Assembly: GCF_964355755.1 (NCBI RefSeq)
Contig: NC_092670.1
Span: 6,411,001 to 6,475,000, forward strand
DNA from: Antedon mediterranea
Taxonomy: Eukaryota > Echinodermata > Crinoidea > Comatulida > Antedonidae
Direction: 5' to 3'
Length of the DNA: 64,000 nt
In this document: positions 26,325-39,758 of the stretch, piece after piece
Layout of the letters: each line of letters begins with the position of its first letter
Numbering within the stretch: the stretch's first letter is position 1
Program-made: the position numbers and the translations under genes
The notes under the pieces: model-generated
Databases searched by the model: none
Seen by the model: only the letters and a program-made list of their open reading frames with translations
What the model was told of the DNA's origin: nothing

Positions 26325-27775
26325 TTGTGGAAACAGATGATGAACCTGATTAATTACAGAAACAGAAAGAAACATGGATAACTTAGAGAAACATGGTTAC
26401 CTACAGAAACATATTGATACCTTACACTTACAGCAAAAGGACACTTTGCAGAAACCGACCTAATTTGCAGAAACAGATCTTGAACGGATGGATACCTTGC
26501 AACATGGATACCTACTGTAAGTTGCAGGAAGAGATCTTAAACACATAGATACCTTGCAGAAACAGATCTTGAACAGATGGATACAGATCCTGCAAACAGA
26601 TCTTTAACAGGTTGATACTTGACAGAAACATATCTTGAACAGATGGATACAGTACCTTGCAGAAACAGATCTTTAACAGATGGATACAGTACCTTGCAGA
26701 AACAGATCTTTAACAGATGGATACAGTACCTTGCAGAAACAGATCTTTAACAGATGGATACAGTACCTTGCAGAAACAGATCTTTAACAGATGGATACAG
26801 TACCTTGCAGAACAGATCTTTAACAGTTGGATACAGTACCTTGAAGAAACAGATCTTTAACAGATGGATACAGTACCTTGCAGAAACAGATCTTTAACAG
26901 ATTGATACAGTACCTTGCAGAACAGATCTTTAACAGATGGATACAGTACCTTGCAGAACAGATCTTTAACAGATGGATACAGTACCTTGCAGAAACAGAT
27001 CTTTAACAGTTGGATACAGTACCTTGCAGAAACAGATCTTTAACAGATGGATACAGTACCTTGCAGAAACAGATCTTTAACAGATGGATACAGTACCTTG
27101 CAGAAACAGATCTTGAACAGATGGATACAGATCCTGCAAACAGATCTTTAACAGGTTGATACTTGACAGAAACATATCTTGAACAGATGGATACAGTACC
27201 TTGAAGAAACAGATCTTTAACAGATGGATACAGTACCTTGCAGAAACAGATCTTTAACAGATGGATACAGTACCTTGCAGAAACAGATCTTTAACAGATG
27301 GATACAGTACCTTGCAGAAACAGATCTTGAACAGATGGATACAGATCCTGCAAACAGATCTTTAACAGGTTGATACTTGACAGAAACATATCTTGAACAG
27401 ATGGATACAGTACCTTGAAGAAACAGATCTTTAACAGATGGATACAGTACCTTGCAGAAACAGATCTTTAACAGATGGATACAGTACCTTGCAGAAACAG
27501 ATCTTTAACAGATGGATACAGTACCTTGCAGAAACAGATCTTTAACAGATGGATACAGTACCTTGCAGAAACAGATCTTGAACAGATGGATACAGATCCT
27601 GCAAACAGATCTTTAACAGGTTGATACTTGACAGAAACATATCTTGAACAGATGGATACAGTACCTTGAAGAAACAGATCTTTAACAGATGGATACAGTA
27701 CCTTGCAGAAACAGATCTTTAACAGATGGATACAGTACCTTGCAGAAACAGATCTTTAACAGATGGATACCTAAG
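26325..27775. repeat. 37-bp minisatellite with higher-order repeats
   Basis: The basic unit is 37 bp (containing AGATCTTTAACAGATGGATA and ACAGTACCTTG), repeated over about 1.3 kb after a degenerate start near 26325. A composite variant block (ATACAGATCCTGC, then CAGGTTGATACTTGACAG, then ACATATCTTGAAC) recurs with starts at 26581, 27125, 27339 and 27590. The last two spacings differ by exactly one 37-bp unit, showing a higher-order repeat spread by unequal exchange. Not coding. Confidence 0.92.
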
Positions 27776-27987
27776 TTGAAAGAATAGCTCTGGCATAAAC
27801 CGATACATTTTATAAATAAATTTTGAAAAAAGCAGAAATTAAAGGTAATTTAGTAAATTAGATGGAAGATGGACATTCCAGTACTTGTTTACAGATGGAT
27901 ATGGTGTAAATGTACTTTTTACAATGTTCAGAACAACTGGTAGAGCATTTCAGTAAACATGCTACTGTACTAATAAATGGATAACTA

Positions 27988-28798
27988 CCTTATATTTCGG
28001 TGTATAAGTCGCACTTTTGACACGCAAATTTGACCTCTAAATTAAGGGTGCGTCTTATACACCGAACATAAATGCCTCACTACACAGAGTGTACATATCG
28101 TCACCTCGTTGGCTAGGCTAGGCCTAGCTACAGTGTACTAACGTAATGGCAACCTGCTTCTGCCTAGTTTTCAAGGCATTTTAGCGTGATGTTATACTAA
28201 ATATGATGAAAAGATTTGTTTATTATGGAGCTGTTTTAGGCGCTCCGATAAAATTTCATTTGTAAACGTTTACGATTGGAATAGTATTTATTTATAGTTA
28301 TACGCACGATCGCCGACCGCCGTACCCCCAGCGCAAGCCCTTCTTGGCGGCCACATCTTGTACGGTATTCGACTAGTATATTCTCCAGATGATTATAGCA
28401 TGGACCTAGCGTACACACTTCTCGAATAAATAGATACTAATCGAATACGATTGTCCGTGAAAACGTGCGCCCTCTTGAAATGATCGAGCGTTACACACAC
28501 GGTCATGCACTCGATGTTGCGGGTGCGAAACTCATGAATAACAAGTTAGAAACAACTTGTTGAGGCTGGCCGCGGCCGAGCCTAGGTAAGAAAAACCCTA
28601 AATAAAGGACGCTGTTGTAGATATAACAAAATATATTATTACAATAAGATTGATTACAATATAAAAAAAACATTGTTTTGATGAAATATAAGGTGCGTCT
28701 TATACATCGACGATATAAAAAATACCGATATTTTACTCTCAGTTAGGGGGTGCGTCTTATACACAGGTGCGACTTATACAGTACACCGAAATATACGG
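27988..28798. mobile_element. TA-flanked DNA transposon, copy A (811 bp)
   Basis: The ends are inverted repeats reading CCGTATATTTCGGTGTA (left end has T for G at the third base) and TACACCGAAATATACGG. TA lies directly outside both ends (27986-27987 and 28799-28800). Inside are subterminal repeats GTGCGTCTTATACA and TAAGTCGCAC in both orientations. No transposase is encoded, so it is non-autonomous. TA target duplication points to the Tc1/mariner superfamily, an inference. Confidence 0.85.
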
Positions 28799-28800
28799 TA

Positions 28801-29422
28801 CAGTATTTGCCAAACAACATTTTTATGATTTAATTTATTTTCTGTTTTTGCACTGTCAAGTTAGTACAGGAATATTTTAAAAATGTGAATTTCATGGTGG
28901 TTTGTTTCAGCAAATGGTTCATTAGGCAAGGAGATTTAAATATTGTCTGCTACATAGCTGCACGCTACACCAGAGATCAGATCACAATGGGGTCAACAAT
29001 ATTTGATTGTTTAAACTGTTTTGGTTGCTAAATGTCCATTATGTTATTGTTAATGATGGATATTTAAGTGTTTACCACGCATGATGTTAATCCTACTGTA
29101 GCAATCAGAGGGGGTGGGTGCTACTGTATACAGTAAGACAAACAGTAGGGTTGATGCTAGCTATGAATTTGTGTGGGTGCTTAAAATTATGAGTGAGTAC
29201 AGTGTTGAAAGGTTTTAAGAGTTTGGGTTGTGCTTGAAAAAACATGGTATGCATACAGACTATTCCATAAGAGTACAGTACACATTGCAATTTAAACATT
29301 GTTTTTGGTAAATTAGAATGTTTTACAGTAGGTCACCTTTTGAGATTTTAACAATTGCAAATTTATTGTTTGTCATGTTTCAACCAGGCAATAAACAGTC
29401 CTACCAAAACTTTCTAAGGAAC
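28801..29422. other. Intergenic, no gene recognised
   Basis: No supportable feature. Confidence 0.35.
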
Positions 29423-29425
29423 ATG

Positions 29426-30145
29426 GGGCCTGTTCGTAGGGGTTGAAAATACCAGCTTATTCCCGATTTCCGTTCGCGTGATCCAATTAACTTTTGCCTC
29501 AGGCTACAAAAAATTCGAGGTAAAATGTTCACCAAATTTGCAGGTTATTTCAGCGTTAATCCAATTATACTAGGCCTTCGAGGATAATAAATCTCCGATA
29601 GAGGCAATGTGTCAAATTTTGACAAACGTTCGCTGCCTAGGCCCGTTATTTCTCCTACGAAGCTCTTCCATACACGCTTCGAGAGCGATCGTCAGCTGGT
29701 GCTGTCCTTGTTGGTGTAGACAGACCGCTTAGTAGGCCTAGCTGGTCGGGGAGCCGCTGGTCGGTGGTGTTTCCGTCGTGTAACATTGGGCTCAAATTCT
29801 TCGTCAATGAGTAAAATAATGGTCGTCAGGAGAAGGCATATTTCGGCAGGATTATCGGCGTTAAGAGGCATAAGGTTTGTCGCAAGGATAAGCAGTGTAA
29901 AAGGTAGTAAGTAATTGTTATTGTAAAGAAAGATCGCGAGTAAAAAATATACAACACGAAACTAGCGTGCGAAAATGGGGTCGTAGGTTGTAAAGACAAC
30001 TGACCTTAAAACGTAATTTCCGGTTTGTGATTCGTCGATTAAGCATTTAAGCGGTTAAATATTTCAAGTACGAACAACGCTCAATTTATAACCCGAGGCA
30101 TGGGTGAAATTAAGCGCTTATTTTAACCACCGTACGAACACGACC
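29426..30145. mobile_element. 720-bp DNA transposon-like element with 3-bp target repeats
   Basis: The left end GGGCCTGTTCGTAGGGG and the right end, read inverted, GGTCGTGTTCGTACGGTGG match over most bases, and both are flanked by ATG (29423-29425 and 30146-30148). GGGCC/GGNC ends with a 3-bp duplication suit PIF/Harbinger-like elements, though the usual target there is TWA. No intact transposase frame; the interior is richer in G+C than the surroundings. Confidence 0.55.
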
Positions 30146-30148
30146 ATG

Positions 30149-31984
30149 GAGCCTGATACCGACAATAGTCTCCTCCTGTCAACAATAGTCTCCTCCTGTC
30201 ACATGTGTTAATTGGTTCACTTGATGTGGCAACTTAAATTCTATAAGTCCAACCTCAAGCAACAAACAAATTAGCATTATATTATAATGATGTATCTTCA
30301 CAGTACAGTGTATGTTACAGGGTGGAGTTTGATTACTTCCTGAGACTAACTAACTGTTGTATTTTATTGTTTATTTTAGAATGGTCTGTCATCTAACATA
30401 GTGGATTGTTGACATTGAGTTGTGTAAGAAGTCAAAGGTATAGTAAGCTTTATAAATATTGTTATGTATTTGAGCACAGTAAATGTAAAGATACTGTAGG
30501 GGAATTTATTACGATACACTATATTCGGCTTATCATTTCTCTTTTCTTTACGGCATTGTTATAAGACAGCAACACAATTTCCAAAAATGGGATGAATAAC
30601 GTTTCCTTGTATCCTTGTAATTTGGTCGCATTAAATTTACAGACCAATGTGTGCGTTTTCTTATGCTTTATAGTCCTAACTAACAGTACACTATTTTTAA
30701 AATGAAATGCATCATTTTAATGCATTAAACATACTGTACAGTACTTAAACAAGTTTATAAAGGTCAGCGAAATCCTCTGAACAGCGGCTATTTTTTTAAC
30801 CAATTCCCTACTCGTCTCGAATAAAGAACTGGTTTATAATATCCAAGAAAAACCACCTCCAAAATTAAAAGCGCATCCACCTCGAAACCATGCCGATATT
30901 TTTGGCTCTTTAAAGGCCAGGTACTGGCAAAAAATTTCTATTGATCATACATTCCAATAATTATCGATCTATAGTTTCCCCTATGTTTCATAATTTTTGG
31001 GATTTTATTTGTGTTAACAGGAGCTTTTTGAAAATTAGCACTTTCATATCAGTGGGGGGATAGTTCAAATTACACAGTAAAATCTCTATTCTTTTGTACA
31101 CAAATTTTGAAAATAGAGAGGCATTTTAAAAAGCTATGAAAAATAAACTGTGTGGTAAAAAATGTTATCAGATGACTAAATATAGGTAATATAACTTGAA
31201 TTTTACATTTCTGGTATTTTTATTCAACTTCAGAATTTTATTTTCATGCTATAGCAAAAATTATCCACCGTATATCCACCATCTTTTTTTCACCTTCTAG
31301 GGAGTCACCAGACATGTTATTACATTATGCTAACTACCTAACTACTGAAAAAAAGTCTTTCCTGTTTTTTTTTGGCAGAATTTTGCCAAATTTTGTATTT
31401 GACCATATTAGGGAAAATTCATGGTTTTTCGTCTTGATTTCTGTTACAAATATTTGATTTATGTACAATTAACCAGATATTATATTTAAAATTCATGCCT
31501 GTACCTGAGCTTTAAGTATGGTAACCAGTGCCCCTGCCTTAATCGCTCGGCGATTTTACTCGCATTGTGGTTGCAACATATTTCTCATATAATTCAAAGG
31601 AATCCAACAAAGTCTCTCCTTATTTGTACAGTAGATGTGTAGGTGTTAACTATACAGTAGGTTAAAATATATTACACTTTGTATTCATGGAAAAGTATAG
31701 GGGTTTCCTCTGAATAGAGGTACAGTATCGGTCTTTCTATAAGTATTTAATACACAATACGTATGTTGTTATTGTTAATTAATGTTTTCAACAGTGAGGA
31801 AATGTAAGAGTTTGAAATAACCAAATGTATATAAAGGGACCTTTGTTATATATTGTTTACAAGTTAGTATTATTATTAAGGCAGTTTGATATTAGTATTA
31901 CAGGAAGTGATTATTAGTATTGTGTACTGTACTGTAGTTATTTTCTTTTAAAAAAAATTTAGTTTTGTTTAAATTTATAAACTA
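30149..31984. other. Intergenic, no gene recognised
   Basis: Nothing supportable seen. Confidence 0.35.
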
Positions 31985-32645
31985 GAAAGCCACTCCGAGA
32001 GTGCATACCTCTGCCTACTGTAAAATTCTCCTACATAAGATTTCTCCGGTAAAAAAAAAAATATATATATTTGTGTGTGTCTTAATGCTGTTTGTGATTT
32101 AGGCTAATTTCACTACAAGCATGTGTATGCGAGTTTGGTGTAATGGTTATGTAACAAGCCTTTCAATTAACAATAGCTTCAGTTGACTAACAATAGAACA
32201 GCAACGCGAAAATCAAACGAGTAAATTTGAAAAGAAAATAGGTTTCTTAAACTACTGGGGCATAAAAAAACTTGAACATTAAATCAAATTATGTTTTAAA
32301 ATTACAAATCACAAATTATAACTCTTGCCTCTTGTACAAAAATGAAGTTTTTTGGACAAGTAGTTCTCGAGAAAATGCAATTTCAGTATACTTGTTACTT
32401 TAAGACTGCTCGCCGGCTTTTGAAAAATTCTGTCCTATCTTTTAACACTAGCAGGTCTGAAAAGTATACTAAAAAGTGGTCCAGAATTGGGACAATGGTC
32501 CCAAAATTTAATGGAATGGTCCTTGACCACATATCTATCTGTATATTCATTTTGGTAAAGATCTTGTAATTACTTTTTGAGTAATCCTGCAAACAAACAA
32601 ACAAACACACGCTACCGATTACATATACCTCCTTGGCGGAGGTAA
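31985..32645. repeat. Probable dispersed repeat ending in GGCGGAGGTAA
   Basis: It starts near GAGAGTGCATACCTCTGCC and ends CATATACCTCCTTGGCGGAGG, with an internal (CAAA)n stretch near 32590. From memory, CCTCCGCC/GGCGGAGG-ended repeats with a GTAATCCTGCAAACAAA stretch are common in marine invertebrate genomes. The 75-codon frame inside shows no transposase motif. Borders are approximate. Confidence 0.4.
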
Positions 32646-34874
32646 ATTATTATTGGTTTTAAACAAGAGCACAACAATCAATATACTTAACTTAGGATTC
32701 AAGAACTATCTACATTTGCTCGCCACTGCTGGACGGCAAGGAAATCAAAATATTACAGAAACCAAGTATTGTCGATGATATTAACAATAACATTATTAAT
32801 ATAATTTTTTTAATGTAAAAATATGTGACTAATAATAATATTAAGGCAATTAATATTAAAACGGGAACTTTGGCATTTTTTGCTTATTGTCACCCAAGCT
32901 ACAGTACAACAAGTTGTCTACTTTACCATGACAATCTGTTGCACTGCTTTTCAAAAAGAATTTTATTTTTAGGCAGAAATGTGTTTTAAAACACTAGTAC
33001 TACTGTATACTAGTACAGATATAAATTCAAATTTGATAATTATATGAATGATACGATAGTACAGTATTTATTGTAATTTGATTGAAAACACAAACTCAAA
33101 TCACAACATTCACGGTCAGTGTAAAGTAAGCTAAATGTGAACTTCAATATAGTTACGGTAAAGTTATTTCCTGGTTTCAGCCTATACTGTAGACTAACCA
33201 CTTACTACTACTGTACTACAGTAGGTAGTTTTAGTTTACAATGGTTATCTGTTTGCTAGTCTTTTGTCGCTAACAGTAACACTTACAGTTTTTGTATGCT
33301 GCTTCATTGATCATGATTATAACTTGCATTGATGTTCTGACTGCGATTAAATTCAAAATCTTCTTCTTTTCATTCAAGGCAAAACACAAAGTACTGATAC
33401 CAATGAACCTAATAATTGGTAATTCATTGTGGTATATAACTTTTTTGTATTTTGCATTTAAATAATAAAACTTCCATTTACAGATACTTAACTTCGTAGG
33501 AATACGATAGCTTTTCCACAATCTCCATGGACTTGTTCCCAGTTGGTATTGTTTTGAGAAAGCAATATCCAGGAGACAATATTTTGCAATGAGTGTTCTG
33601 TACTGTGCTCTATTAACAATGTAACAAGCATATGACATGAATCGACCGACGGCTAAACTTCTTAATTGAAGGACTATTTACTCATGTTTCATAAAGGAGT
33701 TTAAGGAGTTGATTCCTCAAATTTCATTTATTAGCAAATTCAAACTTTCAAAAGGTTCTATGATGTTCTAGGATTTTTGAATGCAATTTTGATGACTTAA
33801 ATTTTTGATTGTACAACATGGTTACTGTACAGTTAGTGATACAAGTCGTACTGTTACAATTCTGAAAATAGAAACTACATTGTACTTTTGTTATATTCAG
33901 TTATGATCTTCTGTTGATACATCAATATACAGTAGTACTGATAGCGAGTTGTATTGAAAGGAAATATTAAAAACCTTTCTAATCCAGTCTAGGCTGCTAT
34001 TTTACCATCATGTACTCTAGACAAGTCAAGATGTGAGAGGATTATTGTACCACAAGAAATCTAATAACAATTATAATCTTTAGAATCAAAAAGGCTTGGA
34101 CATTGAAACAATCTGTGCCTTGACAAAAAATTGTCATTGATTCAAAATCAGAACAACGATTTCATGTGAATTAATAAAATTTTAACGACATCCATTGAAG
34201 TTAGGTTTACAGTTTTTGGCCGAAAACACTTTATTGAATGCTATCAGCACTTTATTCCATTACCAGTAATCACAAATAAATATTTGATAATGTTGAATAT
34301 TGAATTCAAGTGTGCATACTGTACATTAAATAGCGTTTGTTCAGATTAGTTTTTTCTAAAATTTAGATGACATTAATTTCATCTTCAATCCGTGATGAAT
34401 TGGACATTGCTGTTAGTGTTAAAATTCTTACAGTAGTTGACGTCAGTAAGCAATCCGTTAAGGATGATCTGTTTAGAAGAAGTGCTTTACTTAGTTACAA
34501 GTACTCACTTAGTATTAAGTTCCATTTTTGATAACATTTTTAATGTTCCAGATAGCATTAATTTATTATAGAAACTAGTTTCCTTGGGAGGAGGTTTGTA
34601 GAACAAAGCTAAATGGTCGTCGTACTGTACTGTACAAATCTGTTCAAAATATTATTTAGTAAGAGTAAGACCACATGAATCAGAAAACATTTTTGTTATT
34701 GTTTGTTTATCTCAATAACAATAATTTTATGGGATGTCTAGCAATGTAGAATCCTAGAAATTACGTTCTTGCATACAGTACTCTCTATATGATGAAATTT
34801 AGGTGTAGTAGTGCGAGTAGGACTACAGTAGCATATCAAATGGTCAATTTCTGCGGCCATATTCCTTGTTGACC
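32646..34874. other. Intergenic, no gene recognised
   Basis: The longest open frame (minus strand, 33270-33638, 122 codons) has no recognisable domain and no splice support. Nothing else seen. Confidence 0.35.
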
Positions 34875-34876
34875 TA

Positions 34877-35731
34877 CCGTATATTTCGGTGTATAAGTCG
34901 CACTTTTGACACGCAAATTTGACCTCTAAATTAAGGGTGCGTCTTATACACCGAACATAAATGCCTCACCACACAGATTGTACATACTTTATAGGCCTAG
35001 GCTATCGTCACCTCGTTTGCTAGGCCTGAGTAGGCTAGTCCTAGCTACAGTAACTAACTAACGTAACGGCAACCTGCTTCTGCCTAGGCCTAGTTTTCAA
35101 GTTATTTTAGCATGATGTTATACTAAATATGATGAAAAGATTTGTTCATTATGGCGCTCCGATAAAATTTCATTTGTAAACGTTTACGTCGTACGATTGG
35201 AATTTACTGTATTTATACAGTAGTTATACGCACGATCGCCGTACCCCAAGCGCAAGCCCTTCTTTTGGTGGCACATGGTGTACGGTATTCAACTAGTATA
35301 TTCTCCAGGTGATTATAGCATGGACCTAGCGTACACACTTCTCGGATACATAGATACTAATCGAATACGATTGTCCGTGAAAACGTGCGCCCTCTCGAAA
35401 TGATCGAGCGAGGCTAGCCCACACACGTGCGTGTTACACACACGGTCATGCACTCGATGTTGCGGCGAAACTCATGAATAACAAGTTAGAAAGAACTTGT
35501 TGAGGCTGGGCGCGGCCGAGCCTAGGTAAGAAAAAACCTAAATAAAGGACGCCGTTGTAGATATAACAAAATATATTATTACAATAATATTGATTACAAT
35601 TTAAAAAAACATTGTTTTGATGAAATATAAGGTGCGTCTTATACATCGACGATATAAAAAATACCGATATTTTACTCTCAGTTGGGGGTGCGTCTTATAC
35701 ACAGGTGCGACTTGTACACCGAAATATACGG
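34877..35731. mobile_element. TA-flanked DNA transposon, copy B (855 bp)
   Basis: Same family and orientation as the copy at 28 kb. The ends are CCGTATATTTCGGTGTA and TACACCGAAATATACGG, flanked by TA (34875-34876 and 35732-35733). Differences from copy A include extra TAGGCCTA-type blocks near 35000 and small indels in the 35200-35450 part. No transposase frame. Confidence 0.85.
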
Positions 35732-36124
35732 TACATGCAAAATTGAACTGTGTTGGAGTCCACTTTTATCCCATCTATTAAAGATAACGATTTAAAAGCA
35801 ACAGTCCATTTCACAGTATTCTTGTTGGCTTCTCAACTTGATGTGGTCACTTGAATGAAGTATAAAAAGCTATTGCAACAATCACGGGTGAGCTGATTAA
35901 GGTACCTGTACTGTAAAGTCAAGCAAAGGCTTACAGTACAGTTAGTACTCTGCCTGTACAGTAGCGTCAAAATGTTCAAGGTACACCGGTAAAAGCATAG
36001 GAAATTACTGGTAACAGTTTTCCTGTAATTGTTTCTTTCTACCTGTTTAGTTTTAGCATATATTACATGACAATTCATTATGGAGTATTCTTCTACCTAC
36101 CTTTATGACAATTAAATTACAATT

Positions 36125-36292
36125 AGGCCTTGTCTGCACTATCAAACTTTTATGTGAAAAATTTGATGTGCTGATATTGACATCATGATATCATATCACT
36201 ATCAGTATCATACAGTATTTAGGGATATCACTACCATATTTGGGACATCACATTTATTTTGTCTAACTAGTTTGATAGTGTTGACAGAGCTT
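36125..36292. mobile_element. ~160-bp inverted-repeat element, copy 1
   Basis: The ends are degenerate inverted repeats (GTCTGCACTATCAAAC on the left, GTTTGATAGTGTTGACAGAG-like on the right). The interior shares GATATCACTACCATATTTGG with the other copies. It is the most diverged of four family members in the window. Confidence 0.65.
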
Positions 36293-39236
36293 TTGAACTG
36301 CTCATTTGTCCCTTCATTTACATCATACTGTAAAGTTTCATCTAACAATTGTTCATTCACATATTGTGATTAAACTTAAATGGTGCAAGTCACTACTAAT
36401 ACCATGAATTTAGCTTGACTGCTTTGAATTTATTCTCGATTAGTACATTATATGATTATTTGAATTGATAAAATCAGCATGATCGGATAAGTCAAGCAAA
36501 CCCACTCGTCTACCCAGCCGATTACAGTTACTGTTTAAGCTTACTGTATGTGTTTGGCTTATTTCGCAGTGTTATCATTAAATATGCATCATTCATTACA
36601 GATAACAATTGAATTATTTTTATTGATGAATTAATAATTTGTAGCTCTGTAAAATTACTACTACTGTATTGGGAGTTGATAAGAGTGATTGTTCATCTTA
36701 CTAAATGAACTTTGAACCTCGTACAGGCTTACAGTTTACACAAAGAATATCCATTCTAAGATCTTTATACAGTCTCTCCTCCCATGAGTAGTACAGTCTG
36801 AGATATTAAACCTGATGGAGAGAGATTAGTTCGCTAATATCTTATAGGTGACCAAACCTTCTAATCTATTGTCTTTCCTGTATGGCCAACTAAGCAATAT
36901 ATTCTCAACAATAGATTAATAATTAGTACTTGAATGTAATATTCTCAACATTTTAGTGCGAACTTTGTTCCAATAAGACTTAATATACTATACAATTAAA
37001 AATCTCACAAAAAAAATAAAATATTGAATGCAATTGTTTCCAACACCACTCCTATCCCTTATCCATGTTAGCTTCATGTTTGTTATTATCCTGGCCATTT
37101 TTTGAATCAATCATGTATGGAAACATACTTCCATAATGCAGCTAATATACAGTAGTATTAATCAGCGTTGTGTCTTGACCTACATAACCGGGTACCCATT
37201 TATACACCTAGGTGGAGAGAGGCAATGTAAGGATACAAGCCATGTGGCAAAAGTTGAATTCAAACTCACAATCTTAGTAATCCAATAAGTATGCAGTAAA
37301 CAATTTAAAAGGGAAAGATAGAAACTGGAAAGATAGAAAACAGCAATAATAATTTTAATAAAAAGTGCAAATGTACTATAGTATATTGTCAATAGATTAA
37401 AATTACATTTACATAAAATGAATTGATTGTAAAGTATTATGACTAAAGGGAAGTAGTCATAACACCTAAACCAGTACTGTACCATTAAAAGCATACTGGT
37501 ATAAACAAATACATCCATTTTTAAAGTGTTTGATCTTGATACAACTCTCTTATTAATGCTGTAAATTAATTTCACTTAATAACCTATACTTGTTGAGTAG
37601 GTGGTTTGCATAGTTGCCGATGATGATTTTATTTTCTAATAGAGATGTTTATTTTGATATGCACTTTAAAGTCACAAACGCTGACATGTTGTCAATTCAA
37701 CGCTCTCCCAGCTAAATTATTTTAACTGTGGTGATGTACAGTATTGTGGTTGGAAATACTGTATAGTATGGCTATGATTTGTCCATTTTGTTTGGTCATT
37801 GTCTTGAAATCCAGCTTTACAACATTTATTTACTGTACCTACAATGAAAAATACTGCCCTCAATAGTTTCTTATGATTCTACAATGAGTACGATTCTAGA
37901 CGTCCTTTCACCATTTCCATCAGTCTATTCATGAATTGTGGCACATGCGGCATTCCATACATTCAATTGTGTTTTAGTCGGTGGCAGTTTCAGTTAAAGA
38001 TTATACAGTTTTCTATTTATCTCACAGGATGTGTAATGACCCACAGGAAGTAAATCAGTAAGAATTTGACCCAGAGGAAATATTAAACATGTTGGATTAC
38101 ATGTCTGTATTGATAGTGTAATTACAGTTTCTACAATCCAAAACTATTTTCACATTGATTACTAAATGTTTTAAGTTTCAATTAACATGTAACTGTATTT
38201 ATACATTTTTAGAAATAGAGAGTGAAATGCGAAGATAATTAGACATAAATAGCATAACATATATTACAGTATTGAGTAAAATATTATTTAAGCTAAGATA
38301 TGCTGATGGTCACACTTTTAAAATAAATTGAGATAATATCTTTTCACATTTCAACTCATAATATTTTAATCTGAAAAGCTATGTTATTGTTTTCACACAA
38401 TTTTATTGAATTCTGGCTGAAGATGTTGTCTACAGTATCATTCTCTGATATTATTGGTTAGTCCAATACAAGAGTGATCTCACACACTCGGGCAACGACC
38501 CGGAATATCTCAAATTTACCTCATAACACTGAATGTTTGTCAGTTGACGAAAATTACGATGACATAACCACCAACCGATTTTATTTTGAGCAATAATTAG
38601 GATGCAACATTGTCATTGTTTACTAACAACCATTTTTCGAAGAATAGGCCTACAGTATTATTCTTTATATACAGGTAGTTACTGTTTAGAAATAATATAA
38701 TATAATATAATACAAATAAACAAAACCAATACCAGATAAATTATTCTATACATAAATATATTAATATTTGTTATAGTCTACTGTATTGTACAATAGGGTC
38801 AATTATAATTTGAAATAGTATACCTAGGTAGTAGTATCCCTATTAAGGGCATACTTTTGAGAGCCAACAAAAGTGTCTCCTTATTACAAGCATCCCATGC
38901 TTAGGGGTGTCCCCTGAATTGGAATTGGCTGTTACGTATTGTTAAAAAAATATTTCCCCTCATTTCTTTCATGGAAAACCCTACCTAGGGTGTCCCAAAG
39001 GAGGGGTTCTAGTGATACTAGTTAAATTACATTGCAACACCCTGTACTCGAAGCCTTGTCTTTAAGGCGCGCGAGTGCGATCACTCACTTAACACTCCTC
39101 CTAAACTGCCCTTGAGGAGTGCAATTTACAACACGCTTAATTTTGGTAAACTTCTACTACACACCAAAATATAAAGAGCACACCTACAGCACCCCTGAAT
39201 ATATTAAGGAGCGCAATTTGTAGCACACCTATAATT
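36293..39236. other. Intergenic, no gene recognised; possible SINE scrap at 37184-37290
   Basis: A stretch at 37184-37290 (GGTACCCATTTATACACC, then GGTGGAGAGAGGCAA, then TTGAATTCAAACTC) resembles a degraded SINE seen in other marine invertebrates; this is from memory and weak. No exon was found, although upstream non-coding exons of the WIPF gene could lie here. Confidence 0.35.
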
Positions 39237-39758
39237 TTCAAAAGACAAGGCCTGTACTTGAGCAAGTGTACATACAGTATGAGTATGACAACTGTTCAAA
39301 AGACAAGGCCTGTACTTGAGCAAGTGTACATACAGTATGAGTATGACAACTGTTCAAAAGACAAGGCCTGTACTTGAGCAATTGTACATACAGTATGAGT
39401 ATGACAACTGTTCAAAAGACAAGGCCTGTACTTGAGCAAGTGTACATACAGTATGAGTATGACAACTGTTCAAAAGACAAGGCCTGTACTTGAGCAAGTG
39501 TACATACAGTATGAGTATGACAACTGTTCAAAAGACAAGGCCTGTACTTGAGCAAGTGTACATACAGTATGAGTATGACAACTGTTCAAAAGACAAGGCC
39601 TGTACTTGAGCAATTGTACATACAGTATGAGTATGACAACTGTTCAAAAGACAAGGCCTGTACTTGAGCAATTGTACATACAGTATGAGTATGACAACTG
39701 TTCAAAAGACAAGGCCTGTACTTGAGCAATTGTACATACAGTATGAGTATGACAACTG
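39237..39758. repeat. 58-bp minisatellite, 9 copies
   Basis: Units start TTCAAAAGACAAGGCCTGTA at 39237, 39295, 39353, 39411, 39469, 39527, 39585, 39643 and 39701, each exactly 58 bp. The only visible variation is GCAAGTG versus GCAATTG: copies 3, 7, 8 and 9 carry T. Near-identity means recent amplification. Confidence 0.95.

Noticed and set aside
33270-33638. 122-codon minus-strand open frame
   Set aside because: No recognisable domain, no splice context and composition like the surrounding non-coding DNA.
37180-37575. 131-codon minus-strand open frame
   Set aside because: Hydrophobic, low-complexity translation; overlaps a possible SINE scrap; no family resemblance.
19767-39758. CRISPR-like arrays at the three minisatellites
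   Set aside because: Units are contiguous without unique spacers, and the genome is clearly eukaryotic.
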